From assembly GCA_958295665.1 (NCBI GenBank), contig OY282559.1:261708245-261772244 (forward strand): DNA of 64,000 bases, given 5' to 3'. Positions within the stretch are counted from its first letter, which is position 1. Each line of letters opens with the position of its first letter. Origin of the DNA: Tipula vernalis. Lineage: Eukaryota > Arthropoda > Insecta > Diptera > Tipulidae. A program made the position numbers and the translations under genes. Shown in pieces: positions 1 to 12,150 of the stretch. The notes beneath the pieces are model-generated. The model was not told where the DNA came from, searched no databases, and was given only the letters and a program-made list of their open reading frames with translations.

Positions 1-1620
1 ATCAGCCCAGCCGATTTTAGTTTTCCATAAATCTTGAATTAAAAGTTTTGCTGTAATTATAACTGGTAATAATAAACCTAATGGATCGTATAATCTTGCA
101 ACATTGGACAATATTGTACGTTTTATGATTGCTTCATTTGTGTTGCATGGATGCACATTAAACAAAAAAGTATCAGTGATAGGTTGCCATATCAAACCCA
201 AAGTTTTAATAGAAAGATTTTGACTACATATGATTTCTACATGGTGGAATATTTTTTAATAATTCATTACAATTAGAAGACCATTTATGTAATGTAAATC
301 CTGCTTTGGATAGAATTTGAATTAATTGTACTTGTTTTAATTTTGCGTTTTCTAAAATATCTGATTCAGTTAAAATATCATCTACATAAAAGTCGTTTGC
401 TATTACTTCAGATACTACAGGAAAATTATTACTTTCATCAATAGATAATTGTTGTAAAACTCGTGTTGCTAAGTATGGGACAGACGCTGTAGACAGTAGT
501 TAATTCGAATATTTTGATATTTTCATTTGGATTATTTCTTTAAGGAATTCTTTGAAATCTATGATCTTTCTCATCAACTTAAACTTGACGGTACATTTTG
601 GTTATGTCTGCTGTAAATATATATTTATATTTGCGAAATCGTAACATAAATGAAAATAGGGTGTCCTGAACTGTGGGCCAACCATTAAAACATCGTTTAA
701 TGATAAATTTCTTGTGGTTTTAGCTGAAGCATCAAATATGACACGCAGCTTTGTCGCAGAACTGGTCGGCTTCAATACAGCATGATGTGGCATATAATAT
801 TTATTCTCAGTATCTGAATCTTTGTTTTCGTCAATAATTTTGATATGTCCTAACGTAATATAATCATTAATAAAATCTGTGTATTGTGTTTTTAATTGTA
901 AATCATTATTCAAACGGCGCTCCAAATTTATAAATCGTTTTTCTGCTTGACTACGAGATTCTCCTAAATTTATGTAATTTTTCAAAAAAGGTAATCGGAC
1001 AATATATCTCCCAATATCAGTACGGTTATGTGTCTTTATAAAATGTGCTTCACATTCTTTTTCTTCAACAGATAAAAATGTTCTAACAGGAAAACTTTCA
1101 AGTTCCCAAAATTTCTGAAATCAATTATTTAATGAATGTGTGGGATTTTCTTCGGATAATGAGCAAAAATTGTGTAACGATTCTTCATATTTTCCACTGA
1201 GTATACTATATAACCAAATAGAGTGTCTTGCATAAAAGGTAAATTATTTTGTAATTGAAATTTGTTGCTTTTGAGAATCTTAAAGAAAATTTCTGCGCCT
1301 AATAAAACGTCAACTTTGCTGCTTATATTAAAATTTGGATCAGCTAACTCTACGTTAGTGGGAATATTCCACTTAGAAATATTGATATGTGAAAATGGTA
1401 GGTTAGTTGTAATTGTTGGGATGAAACGGAAGATTTGAATTTAATATTTATCTGATTGTTATTTAAACTAGAAATAGGTAAATTTATGTTTTGAAATGAG
1501 AGACCTAATTTCATTGCAAATTTGACTGACTTGCAAAGTCAAGCAATACTCGACATAAATGATATTTGCCACTATGATCTTCTATCAGTATAAGAGCTGT
1601 AGAAAGCAATACTTTGTTAA
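1..1620 (-). pseudogene. BEL/Pao retrotransposon #1, protease and reverse transcriptase (partial, decayed)
   Basis: This is the pol part of a minus-strand BEL/Pao element that leaves the window at base 1. Translating the complement shows the pre-RT block of the family (HHAVLKPTSSATKLRVIFDA, about 720-790), the catalytic FYVDDIL box with YVDD at 377-388, and the conserved LYDPLGLL block near 75-95. Upstream in the element, the retropepsin-like region (about 1200-1560) is recognisable from ADPNFNISSKVDVLLGAE. The protease active site appears as DFAS near 1518-1535 where the family has DSGS, and stops and a frame change follow at once. The reading frame is broken many times, so no product is expected. 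The family assignment is secure; the end of the element lies outside the window. Confidence 0.9.
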
Positions 1621-1625
1621 TGACA

Positions 1626-3336
1626 CTATAAGGCGTTTCTGAAACTTGTGTTGACAAATTGGTTTGAGATGAACTGATTATTGGTTACGCTAACTGGAGT
1701 AATTTGATTATTTTTGAAATTAGAATTTTGAGTATTAGTGTATTGTGTGTCAATCCCAGTAGACGATCTTTTCGTGTTTTGTGAGACAAATGAGGGTTTG
1801 ATGTTAGCATGTTGATTTTTATTAATTGGATTTACATTAGGATTAAATCTATGTATCAAAGAATTTTGTTTTCCATTACAATATTTACAACGTCCTAGCG
1901 AGGTATATCTTGAATTAATATGGTTTGGTTTAAGACAATTTGTACACATTCGTCCATTTATCATGAAGTTATAACGGTCAACTGTGGATAATTTAAGAAA
2001 AGTTTGGCAGTTGAACAAACTATGCAATTCTTTGCAAAATGAGCATCTGGAAATGTTGCTGACAGTTGGTTGATCTGTGGAAACAAATGATTATATGAAA
2101 CCGGTTTATTGAGATTTTGATTTGAATCATTATTAGGAAGTTGGAAACTATTGCCTGTAGATCGTTTAATTTTGAGGGACTCAATGTTTTGTAATATGTG
2201 ACATCGTTTTTTAAAAATGTTATGAAATGGTCCCAAGTCGGAAGCTCGTTAATTTAAAGAGTACTTTGCCATTTTTAAGTGAATTTATATCCATCCTTCT
2301 CTTGACTAAACTAATGATCACCAATTCTGATAGACCACTCAATATCTGGCCACAATATTCTAGAGCACAGACATGTGCATTGCGTTCATTTAATAAAGTC
2401 CATAACTCTTGTGGAGACTCTTTGGAACAGGAAGGCAAATTTAAAACTGCTTCTACATGTTGGTCTACTATAATAGCTACATTGTCGCTCCTTTGACATA
2501 TGTAAATTATTCTACGCGTTTTGATAACCATTTGACGATATTGTAATTTGTCCTATTGTATGTAAGGCTTCGCCTTGTAATTTTTCTAGCAAATATGTGT
2601 ATTTAAAAAAGTCGTCAATGTCTATTCTATTGTGAATATGTGCTTGAAAAATGTCTCGAAATGTAACCCATTTTAAATAATTGCCATTGAAATTTGGAAT
2701 TTGTAAGGGTGGATGCGATATTCTTGAAAAGCCAGTTGGAAATTCGCTGGATTTATTTGGCTCACTATTTTTGATTTGCACATTTAAATCTTTGAATTCT
2801 AAGTTCTGATGTTCATCTTGTTGAAAATTACCAATTACTATATTTTTTTTCATGTCACTATTATGTACTAGTTGTTCAGTTTGTGATGAAATTAATGTAA
2901 ACCTCCATGATGACAACCTCTGATTTCTATAGCGTTTGATGATGAATGAGATCTGACACTTTCTAATGAACGAGTTCTGAATGTTTTAGACAATTCAACT
3001 AATTTTGATTTAGCATTTGTATTATTTTCATCAAAGGTATCGTTATTTGACTTGTAATTCTGGAAGGTCAACATCACTTGCAATGAGACAACACCGCTCT
3101 ATTAGGTTATCAAATGAAATTCTACTGTTTTCTAATTTTTGCAACTGTACATTAATTTGGCTTATTGTATTGATCTCGGAATTAAAATTCTGAATAAATT
3201 TAAAAATTAATGAAATTTTACGGTTTTCATTATCTATCAACCGTTTTAGTACCGTTAAACTATCTGATCTATCCGAGCTACTTTCATCCAACGCCACCGA
3301 ATTCTGTTTATGGCGATTTCTTTTCTCACCCACCAT
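1626..3336 (-). pseudogene. BEL/Pao retrotransposon #1, gag (DUF1759-type), decayed
   Basis: This is the gag part of the same element, reading from an ATG at 3336 toward lower coordinates in at least five overlapping, frame-shifted pieces. The N-terminal piece (3043-3336) is polar and probably coiled. The central piece (2512-2916) has the gag core signature of the family: LQIPNFNGNYLKWVTFRDIF, then a KLQGEALHTI-like segment. The C-terminal piece (1626-2027) has Cys/His knuckles (CTNCLKPNH and CKYC). The order gag, protease, RT on one strand is that of BEL/Pao. Frame shifts near 2030, 2230, 2520, 2900 and 3060 make it non-functional. Confidence 0.85.
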
Positions 3337-3479
3337 ATTAAAATTTGTAAAATATTTTATAATTTTAAAATCTAAATAATTATCTTAGAATGCTATTTGA
3401 TTATTATGTTAGTAATATGAATTAAATCAAAATTAATGTTAACTATTAATAAAATGATAAATGTTAGTTGAAAATATAA

Positions 3480-4070
3480 TAAAATTGCCTTATTTGCTGC
3501 GCAATGTGAATGATGATGTCATTTCCTCTATGTTCTCGAACTTTCTGTATGGTTTATTTTTACCGTTGTAGATTTTTCTTTTTTTTGTATTACTTTCTTT
3601 TACTCTAGTAAAATAAAGTATAGTAATCATGAAAATTTTGGAGCTTGAGAATTTTAGAGATTTATTTGTTTTGAGGTCCCCTGAGTCCGAAAAAGTAGGT
3701 TTCGAAATGGTGTCTGTCTGTCTGTCCGTCAGTCTGTCTGTGTCCTCCCTACAGCCCAGATGGTTTAACCAATCGAATTGAAACTTCAGATTTAAGCTTT
3801 TTTGATAAATTGGGAGGCCCCAGTGAATTTTACTCCAAATCGGCAAAACGGAAGTGGCCACTCCCTTGGTCCAGAAAATTTATTTTGCAAATATCTTAAA
3901 AAGTATAAGGTTTACAAAAAACTACTTAAAACAAAATGTTTCCAAAAATTAAAAACAAATAAAAATAAAAAATTAAAAATAAAAAAAAAAAAAATTAAAA
4001 ATTTAAAAATTAAAAAAAAAATTAAGAAAAAAATAAAATTTCTCAAAATTCTCTGTTCGTAAAAGAAAGT
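3480..4070. repeat. dispersed repeat with a (TCTG)n tract and an A-rich tail, inserted in the BEL leader
   Basis: Between the putative primer-binding site and gag lies a non-BEL stretch. It holds a TCTGTCTGTCTGTCCGTC tract at about 3714-3740, a neighbouring CTGAGTCCG..TTTCGAAA block, and a long A-rich run at about 3950-4045. A related block (CAGACAGACGG followed by GACTCAGG and GAAACCTCGAG) occurs at 61975-62060. This points to a dispersed repeat family. The open frame on the complement (3490-3861) looks incidental. Confidence 0.5.
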
Positions 4071-4388
4071 CGTGTGTTGGCCACACCTCCATTTTTTTTG
4101 TTTGTATCGGTTTGCTCGAATTTTCCGATTAAATTTTGCATGCGTAAAATTTTCTATTTAACTTGAAACTGCGATCTCGAATTTACCCGAAAAATTTTGT
4201 GTTTGATGCTTTTATTTGAATATTTCCTTCCTTCTACTGGATATTTGTATTTTATCATACATCACTTTGTACATAATACACTTTAACCGTTATTCATGCA
4301 GATATACGGAATTATACACTTTTTTTTTTGTTTTAATTAGAACTGTAACTTTTTTGTGTTGAACTTTATAATTATATAAGCATATTTT

Positions 4389-4800
4389 GCTCGAAGGACC
4401 AAATGTAAATGTGAATTTTTAATATATTGTAGATACATTATTCTCTTTGTAAATTTTGTAAAAATAAAACACTTATGTTTGTTGATTTAGTACAATAATT
4501 TTATTTAATTTACATTTAACTTTTGTTATCAACCTTTCTGTTCAACCACACTACCACGACTCTTTCTTTCTGTTTTTTTATAAATTCTTTCTCCTTATTT
4601 CCTATATATTTAATGTTGTATTGAAGTGTGTGTGTTGAATGCTGAATTATAGTTCATTTAAATTAGTGCATTGCTTATTCTGTATTTCATTAGTACTTTA
4701 CTCAACAATAATTTAAAGGGAAAGGTTCATGGTGATAAGGAAGTTTTAAATGAAACTTTGTACATACTAATTCGAAATATGTAATAACTTTCACATTTTT
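4389..4800 (-). repeat. candidate primer-binding site and 5' LTR of BEL/Pao #1
   Basis: On the minus strand a TGGTCCTTCGAGC tract (4389-4401) follows a CA-ending A+T-rich stretch and lies upstream of the gag ATG at 3336. This is the place and style of a retroelement primer-binding site, so the sequence to its right (from about 4404) would be the 5' LTR. That stretch contains AATAAA-like signals on the minus strand. The outer LTR edge cannot be fixed, because the matching 3' LTR lies outside the window. Inference only. Confidence 0.35.
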
Positions 4801-5949
4801 AGGTAGGACTCTGTTAGTGGCCGCGAAAGTACTCACATTGCAAACGCGCTAATAAAAATGTTGGAAAACTAAATTAACCCGAATCCGATCTCATCCGAAA
4901 GTACAAACCATCATTTATTGTCCAGATAGGTGTGTGCTGCAGAAATGGATTTGCATTATATCCTTTGCTCTACAGAAATTTTTAAATACAAGCTCACTGC
5001 CCTTAACTGGATTAAACAGAAATTTTCGGAAGCGGCCATAGCAATATACAAGATATTGACTATGCGCATAGCGTTTTGGAAAGAAATTTTAAAAACAAAT
5101 TTATATCGGGTTTTTCCATAGGGAGAGAAACACAGAATAATTTAGATACACATCGTTTATATGACCATCGCAAGCACGTTTGCAGCAACCGATTGTTGGA
5201 GCCAATTTTCCACCTCCTGCATCAAATCCACACCACAGGGTCACTTTTTGTGATTGTTATTGTAGCCCACAATCGTTAAATCAGCCGCATCTAAAAAATA
5301 GAATTCAATTAAAACAAATATTTAAAACATAAATCTGTAAATAATTATTTTATACTTATCTTTGTAATCAAGGTTATATTATTGTTGATTATTTTTATGA
5401 AAATGTTATATTTATTTACTAAAACAAACATTGCAGTAGATCGTTAAATTATAAATTAATCATATTGCCACCTAATGTAAATTGAATGAATTGACTTGAT
5501 TAATTGCGCTCAATAATGGTTCGTTTCTAAACTTAAAATTTATGGGTTAAATTATGTATCCTAACTGAAATTCAAACTTACCGGAAAATTTACTATAAAA
5601 TCAAATTTCCAGTTTTTGTCCAATAAAAGAATGACTCGTATTTTAAATATTCAACCAATCCAAATCGAGGTTGTAAGACTTTCCGTGATACCGCGAATAA
5701 TCAAGTCAGTCGTTTGTTAGAAATCGTTTGGCAATCAACGAGCAAGGTCAACTTTAGAAAATTGATAATTTTCTGTTATATAAATATTTGATGTTCAAAT
5801 TTTTAAGTAATTATTATTTCTGTTGTAATAAATGTTTATTGTTCAAAAAATCCAAAATTAATTATTGTGTTTGGTGAATCAATGAAAATAAATTGTACAA
5901 TACTAATTTGAACTGTGTTCCTTTATTTAAGTGTTTCATTAAAATATAA
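4801..5949. other. A+T-rich stretch, no gene recognised
   Basis: No open frame with recognisable protein content, no terminal repeats and no RNA gene were found. Only short chance frames occur. Confidence 0.6.
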
Positions 5950-6581
5950 TCAATATTCGAATTCTGTGTGCTGAATTAATAAACTATTTGTAGTGCAGTG
6001 AAAATTAAGAATCGTCAAAGTGAAATACAATAAAACCATACAGTCCGCTAATTCGTTACATTGTAATGGAGTCTTTTGAAGCAGATGTGGGTTTGTTGCT
6101 GTCCAATGATGCATATGTTGCTTATTGACAAAGCCATTAAGCCAAAAATGTGTTTCATCGCTGACGATGATTTTTCGATGAAATTCAGTTTCTCCAAACT
6201 TTAGCAAGGCCCAATCGGAGAAGTTTCGGCGCTTCAAATGATCAAGAGGCTTCAGCTCTTGAGGTTATTTAATCTTGTAAGGGTGTGAGCCAAGATCTTT
6301 ACTCAAAAGTCGCCACAATGTGTTTTGAGAGATTCCCAATTCCTATAAACGGTGTGGAATCAATTGATTTGGCTCATTTTGAACTGAAGGACTTAAGGCT
6401 GCGATATTGAATATTTTGACTCGAATTTATCCACTATAATATGTAGAGCCCGTCTGGTGGGGGCAATTATTATGCGACCGAAAAATGAAGTAAGCTCTCT
6501 TAAAGTTGCGACCACCGACTCAGAATTGTGGTAGGAATTTTAAATAATTTCCAAACTTTGCTTGTTCGTGAAGTTCACCAT
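5950..6581 (-). pseudogene. mariner-like transposase, near full length but decayed
   Basis: This is a Tc1/mariner-superfamily transposase relic on the minus strand, starting at an ATG at 6579-6581. The N-terminal helix-turn-helix region reads MVNFTNKQSLEIIK..., then a PTRRALHIIV block. The mid part has ELGISQNTLWRLL and LGSHPYKI. The catalytic core has ELKPLDHLKRRNFSDWAL and VSDETHFWLNGFVNKQ (6110-6180), where the D of SDE is the second catalytic acidic residue of the family. Stops interrupt the frame (one lies just before PQELKPLDH at about 6264) and the C-terminal third is missing or unreadable. The family's proteins are usually about 340 residues; about 200 codons are recognisable here. 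Not functional. Confidence 0.85.
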
Positions 6582-8984
6582 GATGAAAATGTATACCTCG
6601 ACTGAAGTTTTGACGTTAACGGGTGCGTTCGAAACGTTCAATGGTGCGTTCATTTTGGTATATAATCAAGTTATGCCTTTTTGGCAGCAAATGATTGTAT
6701 GGCATCTGGCAAGTCGTTACAATTTCGTGTCTATACTAGCAACTGTCCGAATTTTAATGGTATAACTCGATGTTAATGGCAGGTGGAGAGTAGGTAAGGT
6801 TTTAATAATAATTTTAGTGTTAATAAATTTAATTTTTAATGTACACTGTGAGCGCGTGTGCGCTCAAAGCAGAATCCGAGACGAGACTCTTTTGATAATT
6901 TTATTTTGTTTATGTCATTTTGTTTTGTATTTTGTGGTTTTTACGTTGGTATGATTGCTATAAAGTAGGTGTATTGCTTTTATGTATTTAATTGTTCGTG
7001 TATGAATTAGTTATGTGGTGGTAAACGCATAAATTTAGGCGAAACATAAAACTTGCGTGAACCGCCACAGTATATTGTATGTAACATTTTGAACCAGTTT
7101 GTTCTTGCTTTAATGTGCAACATTTCTAAAATCGAACGTTTTTTATAAATATATTTGCTTTTCGAGAATTTTGACGTTATAAGCTGATTAAATGGTTTAT
7201 ATATTTCAAATGCTGTGGAATTTCACTAATGTTTGAATTTATATTTTGATTTGTGCCTCTTTTGTAAATCCGTTTTTCTAAAAACTGTTTTGTCTTTACG
7301 TTGCAACTGCAACATAATTTGTAAACAATGTTTGGTTGTTTTTTTAACCTTCATTCCGTGTATAGCTTACCATCACTTTGTCTGTGTCGGGGCAATCAGA
7401 CCCTATGGATATCTTTATAGGGAAAGTAAATAAAAATTTGTTTATTTTTTATTACAAATTGATATTTTTATTGAAGAAATAATTACACTCACAAGAAATT
7501 CACATTCTAATTAATCAAATTTGTGTTTTAACCAGATGCGTCATCTGATACCGCTTAATCTTGATCCTAAACCATTTCTTATTGGTTTTGACTAAATGGC
7601 TCATTACAAAAATGTCATCTTGGCCGTTTGCTAACGTTCTTATCCGTCATTTCTTCGCCTGTTGATTTCCGTCTTATTGGAAACACTTTATAATCTATTA
7701 GGTCGTTTGCTTTCCTTACATTTTAAGCAACTCCAACACGTTGGTCTCCGCCAGTTGCATAACCAATTCTTCTTTAGAATGCTTTCCAAGTTTCATATAA
7801 TGGTCGGTTGACGCTTTTATACAAAACTGGTAACACCAGCGAGAATCGTTGAGGTTTCCTTTTCCATATATAACTTCCCACTAGTTTATCAAGGGTGTCT
7901 ACCCTCCAACCCGGTTACGGTCTACTCCGTTATCGTTTGGTAAAGTTGATAATAGCAAAACTCACAAGTGTTGGGTTGTTTTGTTATCATAACAAAATTT
8001 GAAGATTTTCTTTGTCGTTTTTTTTAATTGCACCTTCCTAGAAAACTCTTGGGAAAGATCCGGTTTATTTTGCCTAAATGTTCCAATTAGTGAAGTTTTT
8101 TCTGCAAAGCTAATTGTCCTTCCTTATGCCTCAATTCCACTGTGAATCAAAGTTTGTCAGTAAAAATAACTTGAGATAAAAATATAAAATCGGTGGTTGT
8201 GTGAACGAGACACACAACGGAGTCAGTCAAGTTTTTACTTACAAAAAATGTGTATCTGTGTTAGTGCACTGAGGTCGAAATTAAAAAAAGTATCAAATCG
8301 AGAACTATTTATGGCAGTCCAACTAATACATGTACATAAATATTGTGTACCGATGAAAAATATTTCTGGCACACGCCGATAATTTTAATTGTTTGGTATT
8401 TTTATGGGAAAATTTTTTTTTTAATTTTTGTATTTTATGACGGAAATAATTTGAATAAAATAATTCTGATATGAGTGTTAATAATAAGTCCCAGGAGCAC
8501 CGAGCTACGCTCGTTCCGAATTACATTAGCGTTTGTTACACGTTCATGTCACTGAGTTTCACCTCATTCAATTGAGCAATATGTTAGTTCCATTTAGACT
8601 GTCGATTTTCCATAAAAATTTCCGACACTCATGTTTGAATCCCATTCTATACTAAACAAATCCCATTCTATACAATTCATCCCAATTGAAAGGAAATGGT
8701 TTAATTCTATTGAAACTAGAATAATATTCATATTCCCATTTTACAATCCCATTTTCATGGTACATACCGAGTTCTATCGAAATCGGTTGAGAAATGGCTT
8801 TGGTCCATTGGAATTGGCCATTTTACAGAACCTATACGATCCATATTTGGAACTAATTTATGATCTCTATATAATTCTCAAAAATCACAATTGAACAAAT
8901 AAAAAAAACAAAACACAATGCAATATCAATAGCAATAACAACAATTAGATTTACTTTGTTAGAAAATAAAATAAAAATGAAACC
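6582..8984. other. A+T-rich stretch with one weak transposase-like relic
   Basis: No intact gene is visible. On the minus strand at about 7560-7960, broken frames contain phrases such as VDTLDKLVGSYIWKRK that weakly resemble the C-terminal part of piggyBac-type transposases, but stops and frame changes are dense and I do not rely on it. At about 8455-8490 a short segment (ATAATTCTGATATGAG) recurs at about 14958, marking a small dispersed repeat. Confidence 0.4.
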
Positions 8985-10362
8985 CGAACCTCTCCAGAAA
9001 GCCTACTAAAATATTTTTCCAAGAAATCAAAACCCATTACAATTGCTTCCTTTCACTAGAAAATTTCCATCTAACCAATTACTATTAACAAAAGAAAATA
9101 ATAAAAATATGAATTCCCATAGGAGGATCCTCTTAAACGAATTTTACTGAAATAAAACCACCCCAACCAACATTAATAAAAATCAAATAACCGTTTCAGA
9201 AACCGGTAGTAAGTTAAAAAGTAAGATAAAACCAAGCAAACAGGGGCTCACCGGACGAGAACTTCCTTAACGTTTTTTTTAAGAATCAATACCCGGTGTT
9301 ATCGCATTTTGGCACTCGAAAACTCTCTTTCACCAATTATGATCAATAAAAAAATTTTCAAAAAAACGAACCCCAGGCCTATTAGAGGACCCACTAAACG
9401 ACATTTCCCGAAATCAAAGTCCACTGCAAATGTTTCCTAACACTAGAAAATCCCTGCTCACCAATTATTACAAAAATCGTTGAACTTAAAAAATGGACCT
9501 CGACCATCCGGAGGACCCTCTAAACATATATTTCCCGAAATCAACACCCATTGCAGACCTTTCAAAACCCTATTTGACTTCAATCAATACCCATGGCGAT
9601 CGCTTCCTGCCGCTCGAATATCTCTCATTACCAAATGTTTACCAAAATTGTTAAAATGAAAAAAGGAACCCGGATACCACTGAAAGACCCTAAGCTAATT
9701 TTTTTAAACCAAGACCCATTGCAATCTCTGTCTGGCACCCACCCGCTCACAAATTTTTACCAAAAATGTAAAAATTAAAAAAAAGAAGCCCGGGCTCAAC
9801 TGGAGAACCCCCTAAACGAATTTTCCAAAAATTTATACCCATCACAATCGCTTCGTGGCACTCGAAAACCCTCTTTACCAACTTTTAACAAAATAGTTAA
9901 AATTTAAAAAACCCAATTGGATGACACTCTGGACTGGTAAACATACTTACCAATTTTCAACAAAATCATTAAAACTATAAAAATGGAGTCTGAATTTTCC
10001 TGAAATCAAGACCAATGGGGATCACCTCATACCACTTAAAAACACTTCTTACCAATATTTACCAACATCGTGAAAATTACAAAGGAGCCCGAGTTCCACT
10101 GAAGAACCCCCTAAACTATTTTTTTCGAAATCAAGACCGGTCACAATTGATTCTTGGCACACGTAAACCCCAGCTTACCAATTTTTACCAAAATCGTAAA
10201 AATTAAAAAAGGCCTGGGCACAAATGGAGAACACCTTCTAAATTATCAAGACCCGTCGCAATCGCTTCCTGGCACCCGAAAACCCCCGCTCACTAATTTT
10301 TTAGCAAATTCGCCAAAATTAACAAAAAAGCACCCGGGCCCACTGGAGAACCCCCTAGACAA
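8985..10362. repeat. diverged tandem array, unit about 125 bp
   Basis: Roughly ten imperfect units share the order ATCGCTTCCTGGCACTCG, then CTCACCAATTTTTACC, then AAATCGTTAAAATT with a short A-run, then GAGCCCGGGC..ACTGGAGAACCCCC and TAAACGAATTTT..GAAATCAAGACC. The best-preserved units lie at 9590-10360; the first third (8985-9300) is much more diverged. The small open frames across it are by-products of the repeat. The array stops exactly where the BIRC6-like fragment begins (about 10366). Confidence 0.8.
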
Positions 10363-10365
10363 ATT

Positions 10366-11230
10366 GATGATACCTTGACAGAAACATCGGATAAAATATC
10401 AAATATTTCTTCAGTACCACCACATTCTTTAGCCACATTTGGATTATTCGTGAGACTGGCTGCATATTTAGATGTGTTATTGCGCGCTAAAATAAAAGCA
10501 CAATGCTTACTACGCTTAGTACTTGGTGTTACCGGAAATTATGAAGAAGTGAAATTTAAGTCTGTTGCTAACCTCATCACTTACCAACGCTACCCTATTA
10601 AGTATTCCGATAATTATTGGATTGTTCATCGCTGACAACGGATGATGGCGTTTGTTGATCGAAGTTGACGCGGTACATTTAGTTCTGAATTTTTGAGCGT
10701 ATTAACGCATCATTCACAATTGAGTGGTTTGCAAACGGAAATTTCATCATAATTAAAAACTACCACTTGTAACACTAGTGAGCAAAAAATATTGGATAAT
10801 AAAAGTCATGCATATTGGACTAAAGGTACTGGTTTTGGTACCGAGTCCACCCAACAATCATGGAACGTTGAACATTCGCTGCTACAACCAAAATCCGAAG
10901 TGGAACATGTTACAGTACTACATGTCAAAATATTCTTGAAAATTGTGTGTCGTGTAAGTTTTATTATTTTATGTTATTTATACTATATCCTAATTAATTT
11001 TCTTTTTAGCTTATATGAATATTTTACCGGTCGCCACTCAATATGATAATATAGATAGCAAATAATTTATTACCAAACGGGCAAACAAATTGTGATATAA
11101 GTTCCGAACTCCTCGCTATATGAGCTGGAATGGGTTTCAGTATGGAAATTCTAAGCGTAGCAACTGATGTTCCGGCTAAAAATAAACGTTTCAAAGAGGT
11201 TAAAAAAATCAAGCCGCTATTAAGACAAAA
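10366..11230 (+). pseudogene. BIRC6/Bruce gene fragment A (intron retained)
   Basis: Plus-strand translation matches the central part of BIRC6 (Bruce/Apollon), the giant E2/E3 ubiquitin-conjugating anti-apoptotic enzyme. Recognisable blocks in order are PPHSLATFGLFVRLAAYLDV and KAQCLLRLVLGVTG (about 10410-10540), LTTDDGV (10633-10653), LSVLTHHSQ in a shifted frame (about 10696-10722), and YWTKGTGFGTESTQQSW followed by EHVTVL (10810-10920). An intron appears to be kept: GTAAGT at 10954 to TTTTTAG at 11009, after which YMNILPVA continues the protein. The frame is broken by stops and shifts, so this is a pseudogene fragment covering a very small part of a protein of more than 4000 residues. The retained intron argues for DNA-level duplication rather than retroposition. 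Confidence 0.8.
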
Positions 11231-11464
11231 TTCATAATATCAAAATTTCGTATAAAACTCGATGAGATACTACTATGCCTCAATTTTCTAACTGTTTCCA
11301 ATTAACCGTTCCTGCAAGTCCTGGTGCAATCATAACGAAGAAATGACGTTCCAAGCATCTGATTTTGTATTAAAATAAAAAACTAGTGTTTTTTAAATAA
11401 ACAACAGTAGTTGTATAAATAAATTTTTTATTTGTATTATTTTTCACAAATGATTTTGTACTAT

Positions 11465-11965
11465 TATCATGACCGCTAGCCCGCTACAGATATTTTCGAG
11501 TCGAGGTGCATTATCTCTATTAGCACATTTCCTTCCGATAGTATATACCGAGAGTGCTAAGATAATTATTGGTGATTCAGAATAGGAAAAATCAAAAGGG
11601 AAGTTCAATAATCGGGGAATTGGTTAAAGTTGAACCAAATTATGATTTATACGAGGACGTTGATGGTACCTTGATGGAAATATCGGATAAAATATCAAAT
11701 ATTGTTTCAGTACCACCGCATTCTTTAGCCACAATTGGATAATTCTTGAAACTGTCTGCATATTCAGATGTGCTATTGCGCGCTAAAATAAAAGCACAAT
11801 GCTTACTACTCTTACCTTGTTTACCGGAGATGGTGGAGGAATAAAATTTATAGTCTGTCGCTAGCTTCATCACTCCTAACGCTACCACCATTTGAAGTAT
11901 TACGACAATTATTTTATTTGCTCTACTAAACCACCGATGACGCTTGAAACCAAAAAGCATCCACC
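11465..11965 (+). pseudogene. BIRC6/Bruce gene fragment A' (second, overlapping copy)
   Basis: This is a second plus-strand piece of the same gene. It starts further upstream in the protein: SSRGALSLLAHFLPIVY (about 11496-11550) matches the GGALSLLAERLPLLYP-type segment of BIRC6. It then runs through SDKISNIVSVPPHSLATIG and KAQCLL, and ends around LPPFEVLRQLF and TTDDA (about 11880-11940). The stretch 11655-11950 is a diverged direct repeat of 10366-10660 in fragment A. It carries its own stop codons (for example after PPHSLATIG) and indels. The complementary frame at 11640-11960 is open but is a shadow. Fragments A and A' overlap in the protein, so they are two independent partial copies or a tandem duplication. 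Confidence 0.78.
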
Positions 11966-12000
11966 AGTCAACGGTGTTTTAATAAAACTTCTTTTTATAG

Positions 12001-12117
12001 TTGCGTGAAAAACGCTTTAGTAAAAAAGTGAAAGTACCACCCAACGTATCCTATGGGGTAGTCATTGATCCAAACATTTATACTGTTGACAATGGGCACT
12101 TGAAAAGAAAAAACTAA
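12001..12117 (+). pseudogene. exon-like segment of unknown origin
   Basis: Directly after a TTTTTATAG acceptor-like sequence ending at 12000, 38 codons stay open to a TAA at 12115-12117. The peptide (LREKRFSKKVKVPPNVSYG, then VVIDPNIYTVDNGHLKRKN) has a coding-like composition unlike its A+T-rich flanks. It could be another captured host exon, possibly from BIRC6 or a different gene. I cannot name it. Confidence 0.35.
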
Positions 12118-12150
12118 AATAATTTTCAAAACTTAAACTATTTTTATTAA

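Noticed and set aside
7560..7960. Second piggyBac-like relic on the minus strand
   Set aside because: Only isolated phrases in different frames resemble the family; too decayed to call by eye.
9593..10378. Several short plus-strand frames
   Set aside because: They are translations of the 125-bp tandem units.
11640..11960. 106-codon minus-strand frame
   Set aside because: The plus strand matches BIRC6 over the same bases, so this is an antisense shadow.
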